Positions 51,617 to 63,600 of a DNA stretch of 64,000 bases are shown here, in pieces. Each line of letters opens with the position of its first letter. Position 1 is the stretch's first letter. The translations under genes were made by a program, and so were the position numbers. The notes under the pieces are model-generated. The model saw only the letters and a program-made list of their open reading frames with translations, had not been told where the DNA came from and ran no database searches. Source of the DNA: CBDFGS01 sp965247255 (GTDB lineage Bacteria > Chloroflexota > Dehalococcoidia > Lucifugimonadales > CAUZJF01); assembly GCA_965247255.1 (NCBI GenBank), contig CBDFGS010000009.1:496001-560000 (forward strand). Direction: 5' to 3'.

Positions 51617-54600
51617 TCAGAGTCGCCTGTTCGATCTGCGCTCGCGGACCACTATGCTCCCCGCGATCACCAGCAGCATGCCCATGAGTCCGATCACCAA
51701 CAGCAGACCTGGAGGGACTGTCGCATCTCCGACACCTGGGGGGACCACAGTGATGGGCACCGGAGTCGGCGTAGGAGGGGGACTGGTTTCAGGCCTGTCG
51801 AGGCTACGAACCCTATTGGTGGAAACTACCGCGGCCTCCTTGCCCGAGCCGTGGCCGTCCGTATAGGAGGCGGTGGCGCGGAGGTAGTTGCCCCCGTCGT
51901 TTGCGACCGGCCTGTACCTGTAGGAGTTGGCTCTGACGATGTCGCGCCACCCGGTCGAGCCGTTGGCAGACCTGGCCCATTGCCAGGAGGTGTCGTACAC
52001 CGAGCCGTCCGGATCGGTCAGGGAGGCGGACAGTGTAGTCCCCTCCCGCGGCCAGGTGGTAGACATGGAGACGGTTCCGGCCTCGTCGACGTTGTTGACA
52101 TTGATGGTGACGTTGATGGAGTCATCGTTCGTGGTGTCTTGGTCGCCGTCGGTGTCAAGACGATCGTGGACCGAGACGATGACGCTGTACTCCCTGAGGC
52201 CGGACTCGTAGTCGAGCAGGGTCCCGGAGCCGACGGTGATCTGACCGGTGGAGCCGTCTAGGACGAAGGAAGACGCGTCGGTTCCTGAGAGGGAGTAGGC
52301 GAGGGTATTGCCTTCGGGATCTGTGGCGGTGACGGCGCTGCCCACGTGGTTGCCCGGGGGCTCTTCTTCATCGACGGCGAGGGTTGCGCTCTCGCCGAGA
52401 TCGAATTCAGGAGCGTGGTTGCGCACCAGAGGCGTCGCCCGGGCGATGTTCGAGGGCGGGCTTTCGCCGACATCGCTTACCTTGTCCACCGCGCGGACCT
52501 GGAAGGTGTACTCGACGCCGTTCTCCAGATCTGTGACCCTGTGGGATACGGTCGTAGCTTTGCTGTCGTCTATATGGGCCCACTGTGGGATGTCCGACAC
52601 GTGGACCGAACCGAAGCCATCGTTCCCCTCGGGTGCCCCGACCACGATGCTCTGGCCGTCCAGGGCGACGGAGTTTCCGAACTCGTCGCCCCTTTCTTCT
52701 TCGTCGGTGGGTAAGATGAGCTTGTCCGACTCCGTTCTGTAGTCTTCGTTCGGATCGTTGGCCCAGACTGCGCCGGCTGGCTTGGTGAAGAGGTAAGCCG
52801 CACCGGAACGAGCGTCTTCGTCGCAGTCGTCGTCGTCGGATTCGTCGGGATCGCATACGTCGACGTTGGCGGCGTACGCCCCGATCACGATGGTGCCACC
52901 CCGCACCGCAACGGAGGACCCGAAATAATCACTTACGCCGCGGTCGGAAGCGGTGAGTTTGGCCGTCTCTATGGCGTCGGTAAAGACATAGGCCGAACCC
53001 CTGTTGCCGTCGTCTTCCTGAGCCCCGATCACGACAGTGTCACCGTCCACCGCCACGGAACGCCCAAACTGGTCGCCATCATCGCCGTTGGACGCGCTGA
53101 GCTTGGCCGCAGTACTTGTGGCGACCCAACCGCCGACGGGCCTGATGAATACGTAGGCCGCACCAGTGGGAATGGTATTGGTCTTGTGGCGGTACGCCCC
53201 GATCACGATGGTGTCCCCGTGCACCGCGACCGAGTGCCCGAAGTAGTCGAATCCGGCCCCGTCGGATGCGATGAGCTTGGAGGAGGTACTGGTGGACGTC
53301 CAATCGCCGCCGTCGGGCTTGGTGAATACGTAGGTCGCGCCAGCTTTCGCTTTTCCGCCGACTTTGTGGAAGTAGGCACCAACCACCACGGTACTCTCGT
53401 GCACCGCTACGGAATACCCGAACCGGTCGCCTTCCACCCCGTCGGAAGCGGTGAGCTTGGCCGCGGTGCTGGTGGCGACCCAGCCGCCGTCGGGCCTGGT
53501 GAATACGTAGGCCGCACCGGCGTCGGATTCGCTGTCGAGGTCGTGTTGGTACGCCCCGACCACGATGGTGTCACCGTGCACCGCTACGGAATACCCGAAC
53601 TCGTCGGATGTGTCCCCGTCGGAAGCGGTGAGCTTGATCGGCTGGCTCCACTTACCGGAAAGCGGGTCCCTGGTGAAGACGTACGCCGAGCCGGAATTGA
53701 CACCGTTGTCGTCGTCCTGGGGCGCACCCACTACGGCGGTGCCACCGTCCACTGCCACGGCATTCCCGAACCGGTCGCCGTCCGCCCCGTCGGACGCGGT
53801 GAACCTGCTTTGCTCGGGATGCTGCAGTACCTGGTAGTGCTTTATGGTCGAATCGTCGGAGAGGTCCCAGCTCAGCTCCACCGCACGGTCTCTCTCCTCC
53901 GCAACCAGCCCGGTTGGCTTGACCGGCCTGCCAAGCTTGGGCGTGGCGCTGACGGTTTCGTTAGACGGACGATTGGCGGCGGCGTTCACCGAACGCACCC
54001 GGAAGGCATACTCTTGGTCGTTGGACAGATTGAGCACCCGGTAGAAGTAATCCTCGCCGTTGTCGGTCAATTCTGTTGAGACGAAGTCCGTCCACTCCGC
54101 GTCTGAGATGTCCATCGCGTAGGCAAAACCGGGAACATTGTCGTCCTGAGGCGCGCCTGCCAGCAGGGTACCATCGTCTACTGCAACGGAGTATCCGAGC
54201 CGGTCATTCTGGTCGGGACCGGGGCCGGCGAGATTGAGCGTCTGGCTCCACACCCCTAACTTCCGGGCAAACACGTAAGTCGAACCGGTGTCAGGAGCGG
54301 CGGGGTCGCGGTCGTCCAGGTACGCCCCGACGGCGGCGGTATTGCCGTCCACCGCAACGGAGTTCCCGAACCCATCGTCTGCGTGGCCATTGGAAGCGGT
54401 GAGCTTGAGCGGCTGGCCCCACTTGCCGGAGTTCGAATCCCTCGTGAAGACGTAGGCCGCACCGGCGTTGGGTATACTCGTGCCGTTGTCATCGACGTCG
54501 TACTTGTGCGCCCCGAGCACGACGGTGTCGCCGTCCACCGCTACGGAGATTCCGAACTCGTCGCTCGCTGCGCCGTCGGGGGCGGTGAGCCTTGCCGATT

Positions 54601-57600
54601 CGGTTCTGTGGTCTTTGCTCGGTTCGTTGGCCCAGCCGCCGGTGTCGGGCTTGATAAAGACGTAGGCTGCACCGGCGTTGGGGATACTGCTGCCGTTGTC
54701 ATTAATGTCGTGCAGGTGTGCTCCTACCACGACGGTGTCACCGTCTACAGCCACGGAGATTCCAAGCTCGTCGTTGGCCGCGCCGTCGGAGGCGATGAGC
54801 TTGGCCGCCGCCGCCTTGTGGTTTTCACCCGAATCGTTGGCCCAGGCGACGTCGTCTGCCTTGGTGAATACGTAAGCCGCACCATTGCGAGTGTCGTCCT
54901 GGCGCGCCCCCACCACGATGGTGTTTCCGTCTATCGCCACGGAAATTCCGAACTCGTCGTCCGCCGCGCCGTCGGAAGCGGCGAGCTTGGCCGTCTCCCA
55001 CTTGTAGGTCTGATTCTCATCATTTGCCCAGACGCTGTCGGGTGACTTGGTGAATACGTACGCTGCGCCGTTGCGAGTGTCGTCCTGGCGCGCCCCAACC
55101 ACGATGGTGTTTCCGTCTATGGCCACGGAAATTCCGAACTCGTCATTCGCTGCGCCGTCGGAGGCAGTCAGCGTGGCGGCTTGGCTCCATGCATCGTCCG
55201 AATCCTTGGTGAAAACATAGGCCACACCGACGTTGGCGTTCCCGTCGACGTTCCGGCGGTAGGCCCCGACGACGGCGGTGTGGCCATCTATCGCTACCGA
55301 ATACCCGAACTCGTCGTCGTCAGCACCGTCGTCGGCGGTCAGCTTGCTCTGGGGAAGGTGCAATAGCTGGTGCTCGTCTATCGGCCGATCCGTGGTTTCG
55401 ACCGTCACATTCCAGTGGAACGTCGCCTGGGTGTCGCCGCTGGTAGTGCCGAGCCCGGTGGGCATATTTGGCACATCGATGATCGTCACGTTGCGGGAGA
55501 CGGAAGAGCGGCCCGGGAGCGTGCCGCTGTTGAGGGCCCGGACGGCAAACGTACGCGTGCCCACCGTCAGACCGGAGACGGTGTACGAGACGGTGCCGGA
55601 ATCGCTCCCGGAGATGTTGTTCCAAGTGGAACCGCCGTCAGCCGTGTACTGATAGCCGGTGACGGTCAGGCGCGCCAGAGCCGTGTCCCACGTCAATCCC
55701 ACCTGGCCGACGCCGGTCTGCGCGGCATTGAAGTTTGTCGGCCGCGCGGGGCGGGAGCCAGCCGCTGACGGGGTGGAGGTCACGGTGTCGGACGCGGCGC
55801 TTGCAATGGTCACGTTCACGGCCCGAACCCGGAAGGTATAGGGGATGTCGTTGGTCAGACCGGTCACAATGTGGGACGTGGTTGCCCATGTGCTTCCGGT
55901 GACGTCGGTCCAATCGTCGCCGAAGTCGTCCTCCCCCGTTTTTTGCTGGTATTGGAACCCGGTAATCGACGTTTGCCCGCCGGAGTAAAGCCAACTTAGC
56001 TCTACCTGCTCGTCGCCAGCAAGGTGACGGAGCTCGGTGGGTCTGTCCGGCGCTGCAGCTATTGTTACCGACCAAGGGTCGGAAGAAACGCCTTCTCCGG
56101 CGCTGTTGGTGGCGCGGACGGCAAACGTACGCGTGCCCACCATCAGACCGGAGACGGTGTACGAGACGGTGCCGGAATCGCTCCCGGAGATGTTGTTCCA
56201 ATTGGAACCGCCGTCACTCGTGTACTCATAACCGGCGACGGCCAGGGGCTGGACGCTCCGCTCCCACTCCAAACGCACCTCGTCTGCGCCAGTCCGCACC
56301 GCGGAGAAGTTCCTGGGTTTGATGGGTAGCGAGGCGGCCCCCGCCGGGGTCTCTGACACCTGATCAGACCGGACGCTTGCGCCGCCGTCGTTCACCGCGC
56401 GGACGGCGAAGGTGTGCTCCAAGCCGTTGGTCAGGCCGGTCGCAAAGTGGGACCTGGTCTCTCCCGTGCTCCCAGCGATGTCGGCCCACACCGCGATGTC
56501 GTAAAGGTAGGCGGCCCCCTGACTGTTGCTGCCTTGCCCGTTCGACCCGACCATGGCGGTGAGGCCGTCTACCGAAACGGAAAGCCCGAACCTGTCGCCA
56601 TTACCGGTGCCAGACCCGGTGAGTTTGGCCGCCTCGGTACTGTCGGCCCAGCCGGCGGCAGGCTTGGTGAAAACGTAAGCCGACCCTGACCTGTTGGTTT
56701 CGTTCAGGGCGTCCGCCCCAATAACAATGGTGTCACCGTCCACCGCGACGGAGAATCCGAACTGGTCGCCGTCCGTACGGTCGGAGGCGGTGAGCTTGGC
56801 CGTCTCAGTCCCTGGGCTGTTGGCCCAGCCGGTATCGGGCTTGGTGAACACATGGGCAGAACCCCTATTGCTGTCGTTCCCGTAGGCCCCCACCACGATG
56901 GTGTCACCGTCGATGGCTACTGAACGCCCGAATCTGTCGTTGTTATTGCGGGAGTAGGCGGTGAGCTTGGCCGCCCCAGCACTGGTGCTATCGGCCCAAC
57001 CTGTGGCGGGCTTGGTGAACACGAAGGCCGAACCCTTGTCGTCGTCACTGTCTCCGCTGGCCCCAACCACGATGGTGCCGGCGTCGACTGCTACCGACCT
57101 GCCGAAGCTGTCGCTCCCGCTGAGCTTGGCCGCAGTAGTTGTGGAGGTCCAGCCGTCGGTAGGCTTGGTGAAGACGTAGGCTGCATTATTGTTGTGGGCC
57201 CCGACCGCGACGGTGTCACCGTCCACCGCTACCGAAATTCCGAACTCGTCGTCATCGGCGCGGTCGGAGGCGGTGAGCTTCGCCGCAGTGCTGGTGGAGG
57301 CCCAGCCGCCGCTGGGTTCGGTGAATACGTACACCGCACCTCTACTGCTCGAGCCGTGGGGAGCGCCAACCACTATAGTGTCGCCATTCGAAGTGTCTTC
57401 ATGTACCGCCACAGATAGTCCGAATCTATCCTGAGCATTCGGATCGCTGGCTCTGAGCTTGGCCACCTGGCTCCACGTGCCGGATGAGTCTCTGGTGAAC
57501 ACGAAGGCGGCGCCGGAATTATCGGGGTTGTCCTCTCCGGGCATTCCGACCACGGCGGTGTCGCCGTCTATCGCTACGGCATACCCGAACTCATCGTTAG

Positions 57601-60600
57601 CCTCCCGGGTGTCGGCGGTCAGCATGGCGTTCCCGGCATGCTGCCACAGCTGGTAGTTTTTGATGGGCGGCGAGCCCTCGACGGGATCGTTCCAGCTCAG
57701 CTTCACCTGGGTATCGCCGGGCACAGCAGAGAGCCCGGTCGGCTTTGCTGGCCTCGGCTTTAGCGGTGTTGCCCTGACCTCCGAGGGCAGACCGGCGCCG
57801 GCCCCTTCCACCTTATCCACCGCGCGGACCTGAAAGCTGTACTCGAGCCGGTTGGTCAGACCGGTGACGGTGTGGGACGTGGTCGTCGGTCCGCTACCGT
57901 TGATGTCGGCCCACTGCGGGACTACCCACAGGTAGACGGCGCCTGAATCGGGGCCGCTGATGTTGGACTCGTAGGCCCCAGCCAGGACGGTGTCGCCGGC
58001 CACCGCAACGGAGTACCCCAACCAGTCGCCCTTTCCACGGGAGGGCCCAGTGAGCTTCGTCTTCTGGCTCCACCCGTTGGAATCCTGGGTGAAAACGTAG
58101 GCCGAACCGGCATTGTCGCCATTGTCGTCGTCCAGGTATGCCCCAACCACGATGGTGTCCTCGTCATCGTTCACGGCCACGGAAATCCCGAACTCGTCTC
58201 CTCTCGCAGCGTCGGAGGCGATGAGCTTCCCGGTCTCAGTGCCGTCGGCCCAAGGACCGCCGGTAGGCCTGATAAAGACGTAGGCCGCACCGGCGTTAGC
58301 CTTCTCGGTGCCGACGCCGACATCGTACTTGTGCGCCCCGACCACGACGGTGTCACCGTGCACGGCCACGGAGATTCCGAACTCGTCGTCCGCCGCGGCG
58401 TCATCGGCGGTGAGCTTGGCGGTCTCGGTGGCGGTGGCCCAGCCGCCGCTCTCGGGCTTGGTGAAGACGTAGGCCGCGCCGGTGCTCACATCGGTGCCGT
58501 CAACCGTGTTTTGGTTTCCGTGCGCCCCGACCACGATGGTTTCGCCGTGCACAGCCACAGAGATTCCGAACGCGTCGTCCGCTGCGGCGTTGGAAGCGGT
58601 GAGCTTGGCGGTCTCGGTGCCGGTGGCCCAGCCGGCCGCGGGCTTAGTGAAGACGTAGGCCGAACCGGAATTGTCGCCGTTGGTGGCGTCGTCATCTTGG
58701 TGTGCTCCCACTACGATGGTGTTGCCGTGCACAGCCACGGAGATTCCGAACTCGTCGTCGGCCGCGGCGTCGGAAGCGGTGAACTTGGCCTTCTGGCCCC
58801 AAACACCGGAGACCTTGGTGAAGACGTAGGCGGCGCCTTTGCTGCTGTCATCTTGGTGCGCTCCCACTACGATGGTGTCGCCGTGCACAGCCACGGAGAT
58901 TCCGAACTCGTCGTTCGCCGCGGCGTCATCGGCGGTGAGCTTGGCCGCCCAGCTCCACGGAGCGGTAGACGAGCTCCTGGTAAAGACGTGGGCGGAACCG
59001 GAATTGTCGCCATCGTCGTCGTCCCTGTAGGCCCCGACGACCGCGGTGTTGCCGTCCACTGCAACGGAGATTCCGAGCCCGTCGCCCCGCACCACCGGGT
59101 CGTCGGTGGAGGCGGGGGGCAGCTTGCCGCCCTGAATAACCTGGAGCAGGTGGTACTTCTCTATGGTCGAATCTTCGGGGTCATCCCAACTCAGGTCCAC
59201 CACGGTATCGCCCGCGTCCGCGGCGAAACCCGTGGGCCGGTTCGGTATCGCAATCGTGGGCGTACCTCCGGCGCGGGCCGAGGCCAAACCCGCGCCTGCG
59301 GCGTTCACGCCCCGCACCTGGAAGGTGTGTTCCTCGTCGTTGGTCAGGCCGGTGACGATGTGGGAGGTGGTCGTCGCGCCGCTACCCGGTATGTCGGCCC
59401 ACTCCGAAATGCTCAAAAAGTAGGCCGCACCGGTATTGGCGTCGTTCTTGTCATCCGAATACGCACCAACCACGACGGTGTCGCCGCTGACCCCGACGGA
59501 ATACCCATAGCGGTCCCCCGCCTCGCCGTCGGAGGCGGTGAGCTTTTCCCTCTGGCGCCACCCACCGGCGGAGTCCCGGGTGAAGACGTAGGCTGAGCCA
59601 GATAGATCGCTTTTGTCGTCGTCCTGGTGCGCCCCCACCACGATGGTGTCGCCGTCCACGGCCACGGAGATTCCGAACTCGTCGTTCGCCGCGCCATCAT
59701 CGGCAGTGAGCTTGGCTACATGCTTCCACACGCCGGAGACCTCGGTGAATACGTAAGCGGCACCGTTGCTGGTGTCGTCCTGACGCGCCCCAACCACCAC
59801 CGTGTCGCCGTTTACCGCGATGGAGATTCCGAACTCGTCGTTCGCCGCGCCGTCCACGGCGATGAGCTTCGCCTTCTGGCTCCACACGCCGGAGACCTTG
59901 GTAAAGACGTAGGCCGAACCGGCATTGCCGATGGTGTTACCGTCGTCGGTGTGGTCGTCGTGGTACGCCCCGATCATGGCGGTGTCGCCGTCTAACGCGA
60001 CGGAGATTCCGAACTCGTCGTTCGCCGCGGCGTCCGAGGCGATGAACTTGGCCGTCTCGTTGCTGTCGGCCCATCCGGTGTACGGCTTGGTGAAGACGTA
60101 GGCTGCGCCTTTGCCGCTGTCGTATTGGTGAGCTCCTACCAGGACGGTGTTGCCGTCGACAGCGACGGAGATTCCGAACTCGTCGTTCGCTGCGGCGCCG
60201 AAGGCAGTGAGCTTGGCCGTCTGAGTCATGTCGGCCCAGCCGTTTGCAGGCTTGGTGAAGACATAGGCCGCGCCTTCGTCGTCATCGGTGTCGCCGTCGC
60301 CGTCAGTGTGGTCGTCGAGGTGCGCTCCTACGACCACTGTTTCGCCGTTCACAGCTACGGAATACCCGAACTCGTCGGTCCCGGCGCCGTCGGAAGCGGT
60401 GAGCTTGGCTACCTGGCTCCACACGCCGGAGACCTTGGTAAAGACGTAGGCCGAACCGGCATTGCCGATGGTGTTGTCGTCGTCGTCGGTGTGGTCGTCT
60501 TGGTACGCCCCGATCACGGCGGTGTTGCCATCCACCGCCACCGAATATCCGAATTCGTCGCCCCGGAGGCCGTCGGCGGCGGTCAGCTTGCTCGGGTCGA

Positions 60601-63600
60601 TCTGGAAGTGCTGGTACTTGTCTATGGTCGAATCATCGGGATCGTCCCAACTCAGCTTCACCTGCTCGTCGCCCGCGTCCGGGGTGAACCCGGTGGGCGC
60701 CGCGGCCTGGGCTTCTAGAGTTACGGACGGGCGGCTGCCGGAGGCGTTTTGACCGCCACCGTTGTGGGCGCGGATGTCGAAGGTGTAGGTGCCTCCGGTA
60801 GTCAGGCCGGTGACCGTGTGGGAGTCGGTGCTCGAATCGCTTCCGTCGATATCGGTCCAACCGTCCCCATCCACCCCGGGGTTCTGATAAAACGAATAAT
60901 CGGTGATGGTCAGCGGGGCAGTGCTCTTGGTCCACTTCAAGAGCACCTGGCCGACGCCGGTCTGAGTGGCGGTGAAGCCCGCGGGTCCGGAGGGGGAGAA
61001 ACTCGCCGCCGCTGGCTTCGCGTCCGCTTCGGACGCGTCGCCCGCTCCCGCCGCGTTCACCGCGCGGACCCGGAAGGTGTGCTTGACGTTGTTGCGCAGA
61101 CCCCTGGCGATGTGAGAGATGGTCCCCGCTCCGCTGCCGGGGATGTCGGCCCACTCCGCACCGGTGCCGAACACGTAGGCCGAACCCTTACCGCTATCGT
61201 CCCCGACTGCTCCAACCAACACGGTGTCGCCGTCGACCGCCACGAAGCTGCCGAACCGGTCGTCCCCGCTGCGATCGTAGGCCGTGAGCGGGTCCGAACC
61301 TTCCCTATCGGTCCAGCCGCCGGTGGAGGGCTCGGTGAATACGTACACTGAACCACGGTCGCTGTCGTCTTGGTCCGCACCAACCACGACGGTGTTGCCG
61401 TCCACCGCGACGGAGAATCCGAACTGGTCGTTCTCCGCGCGTTCGGAGGCGATCAGCTTGGCGGTCTCGGTATCGTTGGCCCAGCCGCCGGTGGCGGGCT
61501 TGGTGAAGACGTAGACCGCACCCTCATCGTCATCGGTGTCGTCATCGGTGTCGTCGTAGTCGTTGTAGGGCGCCCCAACCACGATGGTGTCTCCGTCCAT
61601 GGCTACGGCCCGGCCGAACCGGTCGTCATTGGCGCGGTCGGAGGCGGTCAGCCTGGCAGTTGCATCGCTTGCCTCCTTGTCATGCCAGTCGTCCCAGACG
61701 CCGGTGGCGGCGGACTTGGTGAATACATAAGCCTCTCCTTGTTTTTTGGCGCCCACCTCGTATGCTCCCACCGCTACTGTGCCGCCATGCACGGCTACGG
61801 AGCGACCGAACCGGTCGCCAGCCGAATGGCCTCTCAGCGTGGCTGTCAAACCGGCCTTGACATTGGCATTCAGGGTGCTCCAGTTGCCCCAGCCGTTTGC
61901 GGGCCTCGTGAAGATGTAGGCCGAGCCCCTCGCTCCGGTGTCTTCCTCGGGCGCCCCGACCACGATGGTGTCTTCGTGCACGGCCACCGAAGTTCCGAAC
62001 TCGTCGTTCTCCGCGGCGTCGGAGGCGGTGAGCCTGGCCGCCTGAGTCATGTCGGCCCAGCCGGTGGCGGGCCTGGTGAAGACGTATGCAGCGCCAACAT
62101 TGTCGATATCGTCGTTGGGGTCGTTGGGGTTGGTGTGGTCCTCCTCGTACGCCCCAACCACAATGGTGTCGCCGTGCACGGCGACACCATGTCCGAAGCC
62201 GGCATCCACCTTGGGATCGCTGGCGGTGAGCTTGCCTGCCTGGGTCCAGCCGCCAGCAACCCTGGTGAATACGTAGGCCGAACCAGACTGGGCTTTAGCG
62301 CTGTCGTCGTCCCCCAAAACCCCAATCACCAAAGTGTCACCGTCCACGGCGACGGAATGCCCGAACTCGTCGTTGTCACTGCGGTCGTCGGATCTCAGCT
62401 TGATGCTCTCTGCAAGCTGCAACAGCTGGTATGTGGTTATGGACGCATTGCCGGGGTCCTTCCAGGTCAGCCGCACCTGGGTGTCGCCCGCCTCGGCGGC
62501 GAGATCGGTCGGCGTTGCCGGTACGGCGACGACAATCACAGACTTGGCGCCGGAAGAGACGCCATTGTCGAAGTTGTTCTTAGCGCGGACGGCGAAGGTG
62601 TAGTCCCCAGCGTTCAGATCGGTGACGGAATGGGAGATGGTGCGGGAATCGCTCCTCGAGATGGTGGTCCAAGAGCCGTTGTTCTGTCTGAACTCGTAAC
62701 CAGTGAGGTCCAACGGGTTGGAACTCGCCTCCCACGTCAACTCCACTTGGCCGACGCCGGTCTGTCTGGCGGCGAAGCCTTCGGGTTTGACCGGGGCCGA
62801 AGACGCCGTCACCGGAGTCGCGGACTGCTCGCCAGACCAATCGCTCTTCCCAGCCGCGTTCACGGCGCGAACCTGGAAGGTGTACGCCGTGCCGTTGGTC
62901 AGGCCGGTCACGATATGGAAGGTGGTCCCGGATCTGCTCCCGGGGATTGTCTCCAAAACGTCGAAGGCGTCGGTGCCCTCCTTCTGCCGGTACTCGTACC
63001 CGGATATGGTGAAATCTGCGGGGCTTCTCCAGCCGAGCCACACCTGTTTGTCGCCCGCGATGGCGGAGTAGGAGTCGGGCGCCGCCGGTATGTTGGCGAC
63101 GATAGTCACGGACCGGGAGTCGGACGCCGTCAAACTGTCGCTGTTGACATCTTTGTTGAAGGCGCTGTTGACGGCGCGGACAGCGAAGGTGTACGGGATG
63201 CTGTCAAGGCCAGTGATGGTGTAGGAAACCATGCTGGAATCGCTATCTGCGATGGGGGTCCAACTGGGGCCGCCGCCGTCGTCCTGGCTGTACTCATAAC
63301 CGGTGACGGTCAGCGGGTAGCGGTGCGCGTCCCACGTCAACTCCACCTCACCGATCCCATTCTGCGTGGCGGAAAAGTTTAGGGGTCTCGCCGGAGCGTA
63401 GGAGGCCGCCTTCGGGGTCCCTGCCACCGAGTCGGACGGATCGCTGGCTTCGGCGCCGTCCACCGCGCGCACCCGGAAGGTGTGGTCGATGTCGTTGGTC
63501 AGACCGGTCACGATGTGGGAAGTGGTCGCCGCGTTACTACCGGCGATGTCTTCCCAGTCCACGATGTCGAACACGTAGGCCGCGCCTTCGCTGCTGTCCT

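Noticed and set aside
52586..62404. Regular short DNA repeats that could suggest a CRISPR array or satellite
   Set aside because: The periodicity is that of protein blades (about 180-200 bases) with codon-level variation, continuous with an open frame; there are no identical repeats with unique spacers.
61370..63382. A 670-codon plus-strand frame opposite the giant gene (also 58331-59596, 421 codons)
   Set aside because: Antisense shadows that mirror the repeat periodicity of the minus-strand protein; no family character of their own.
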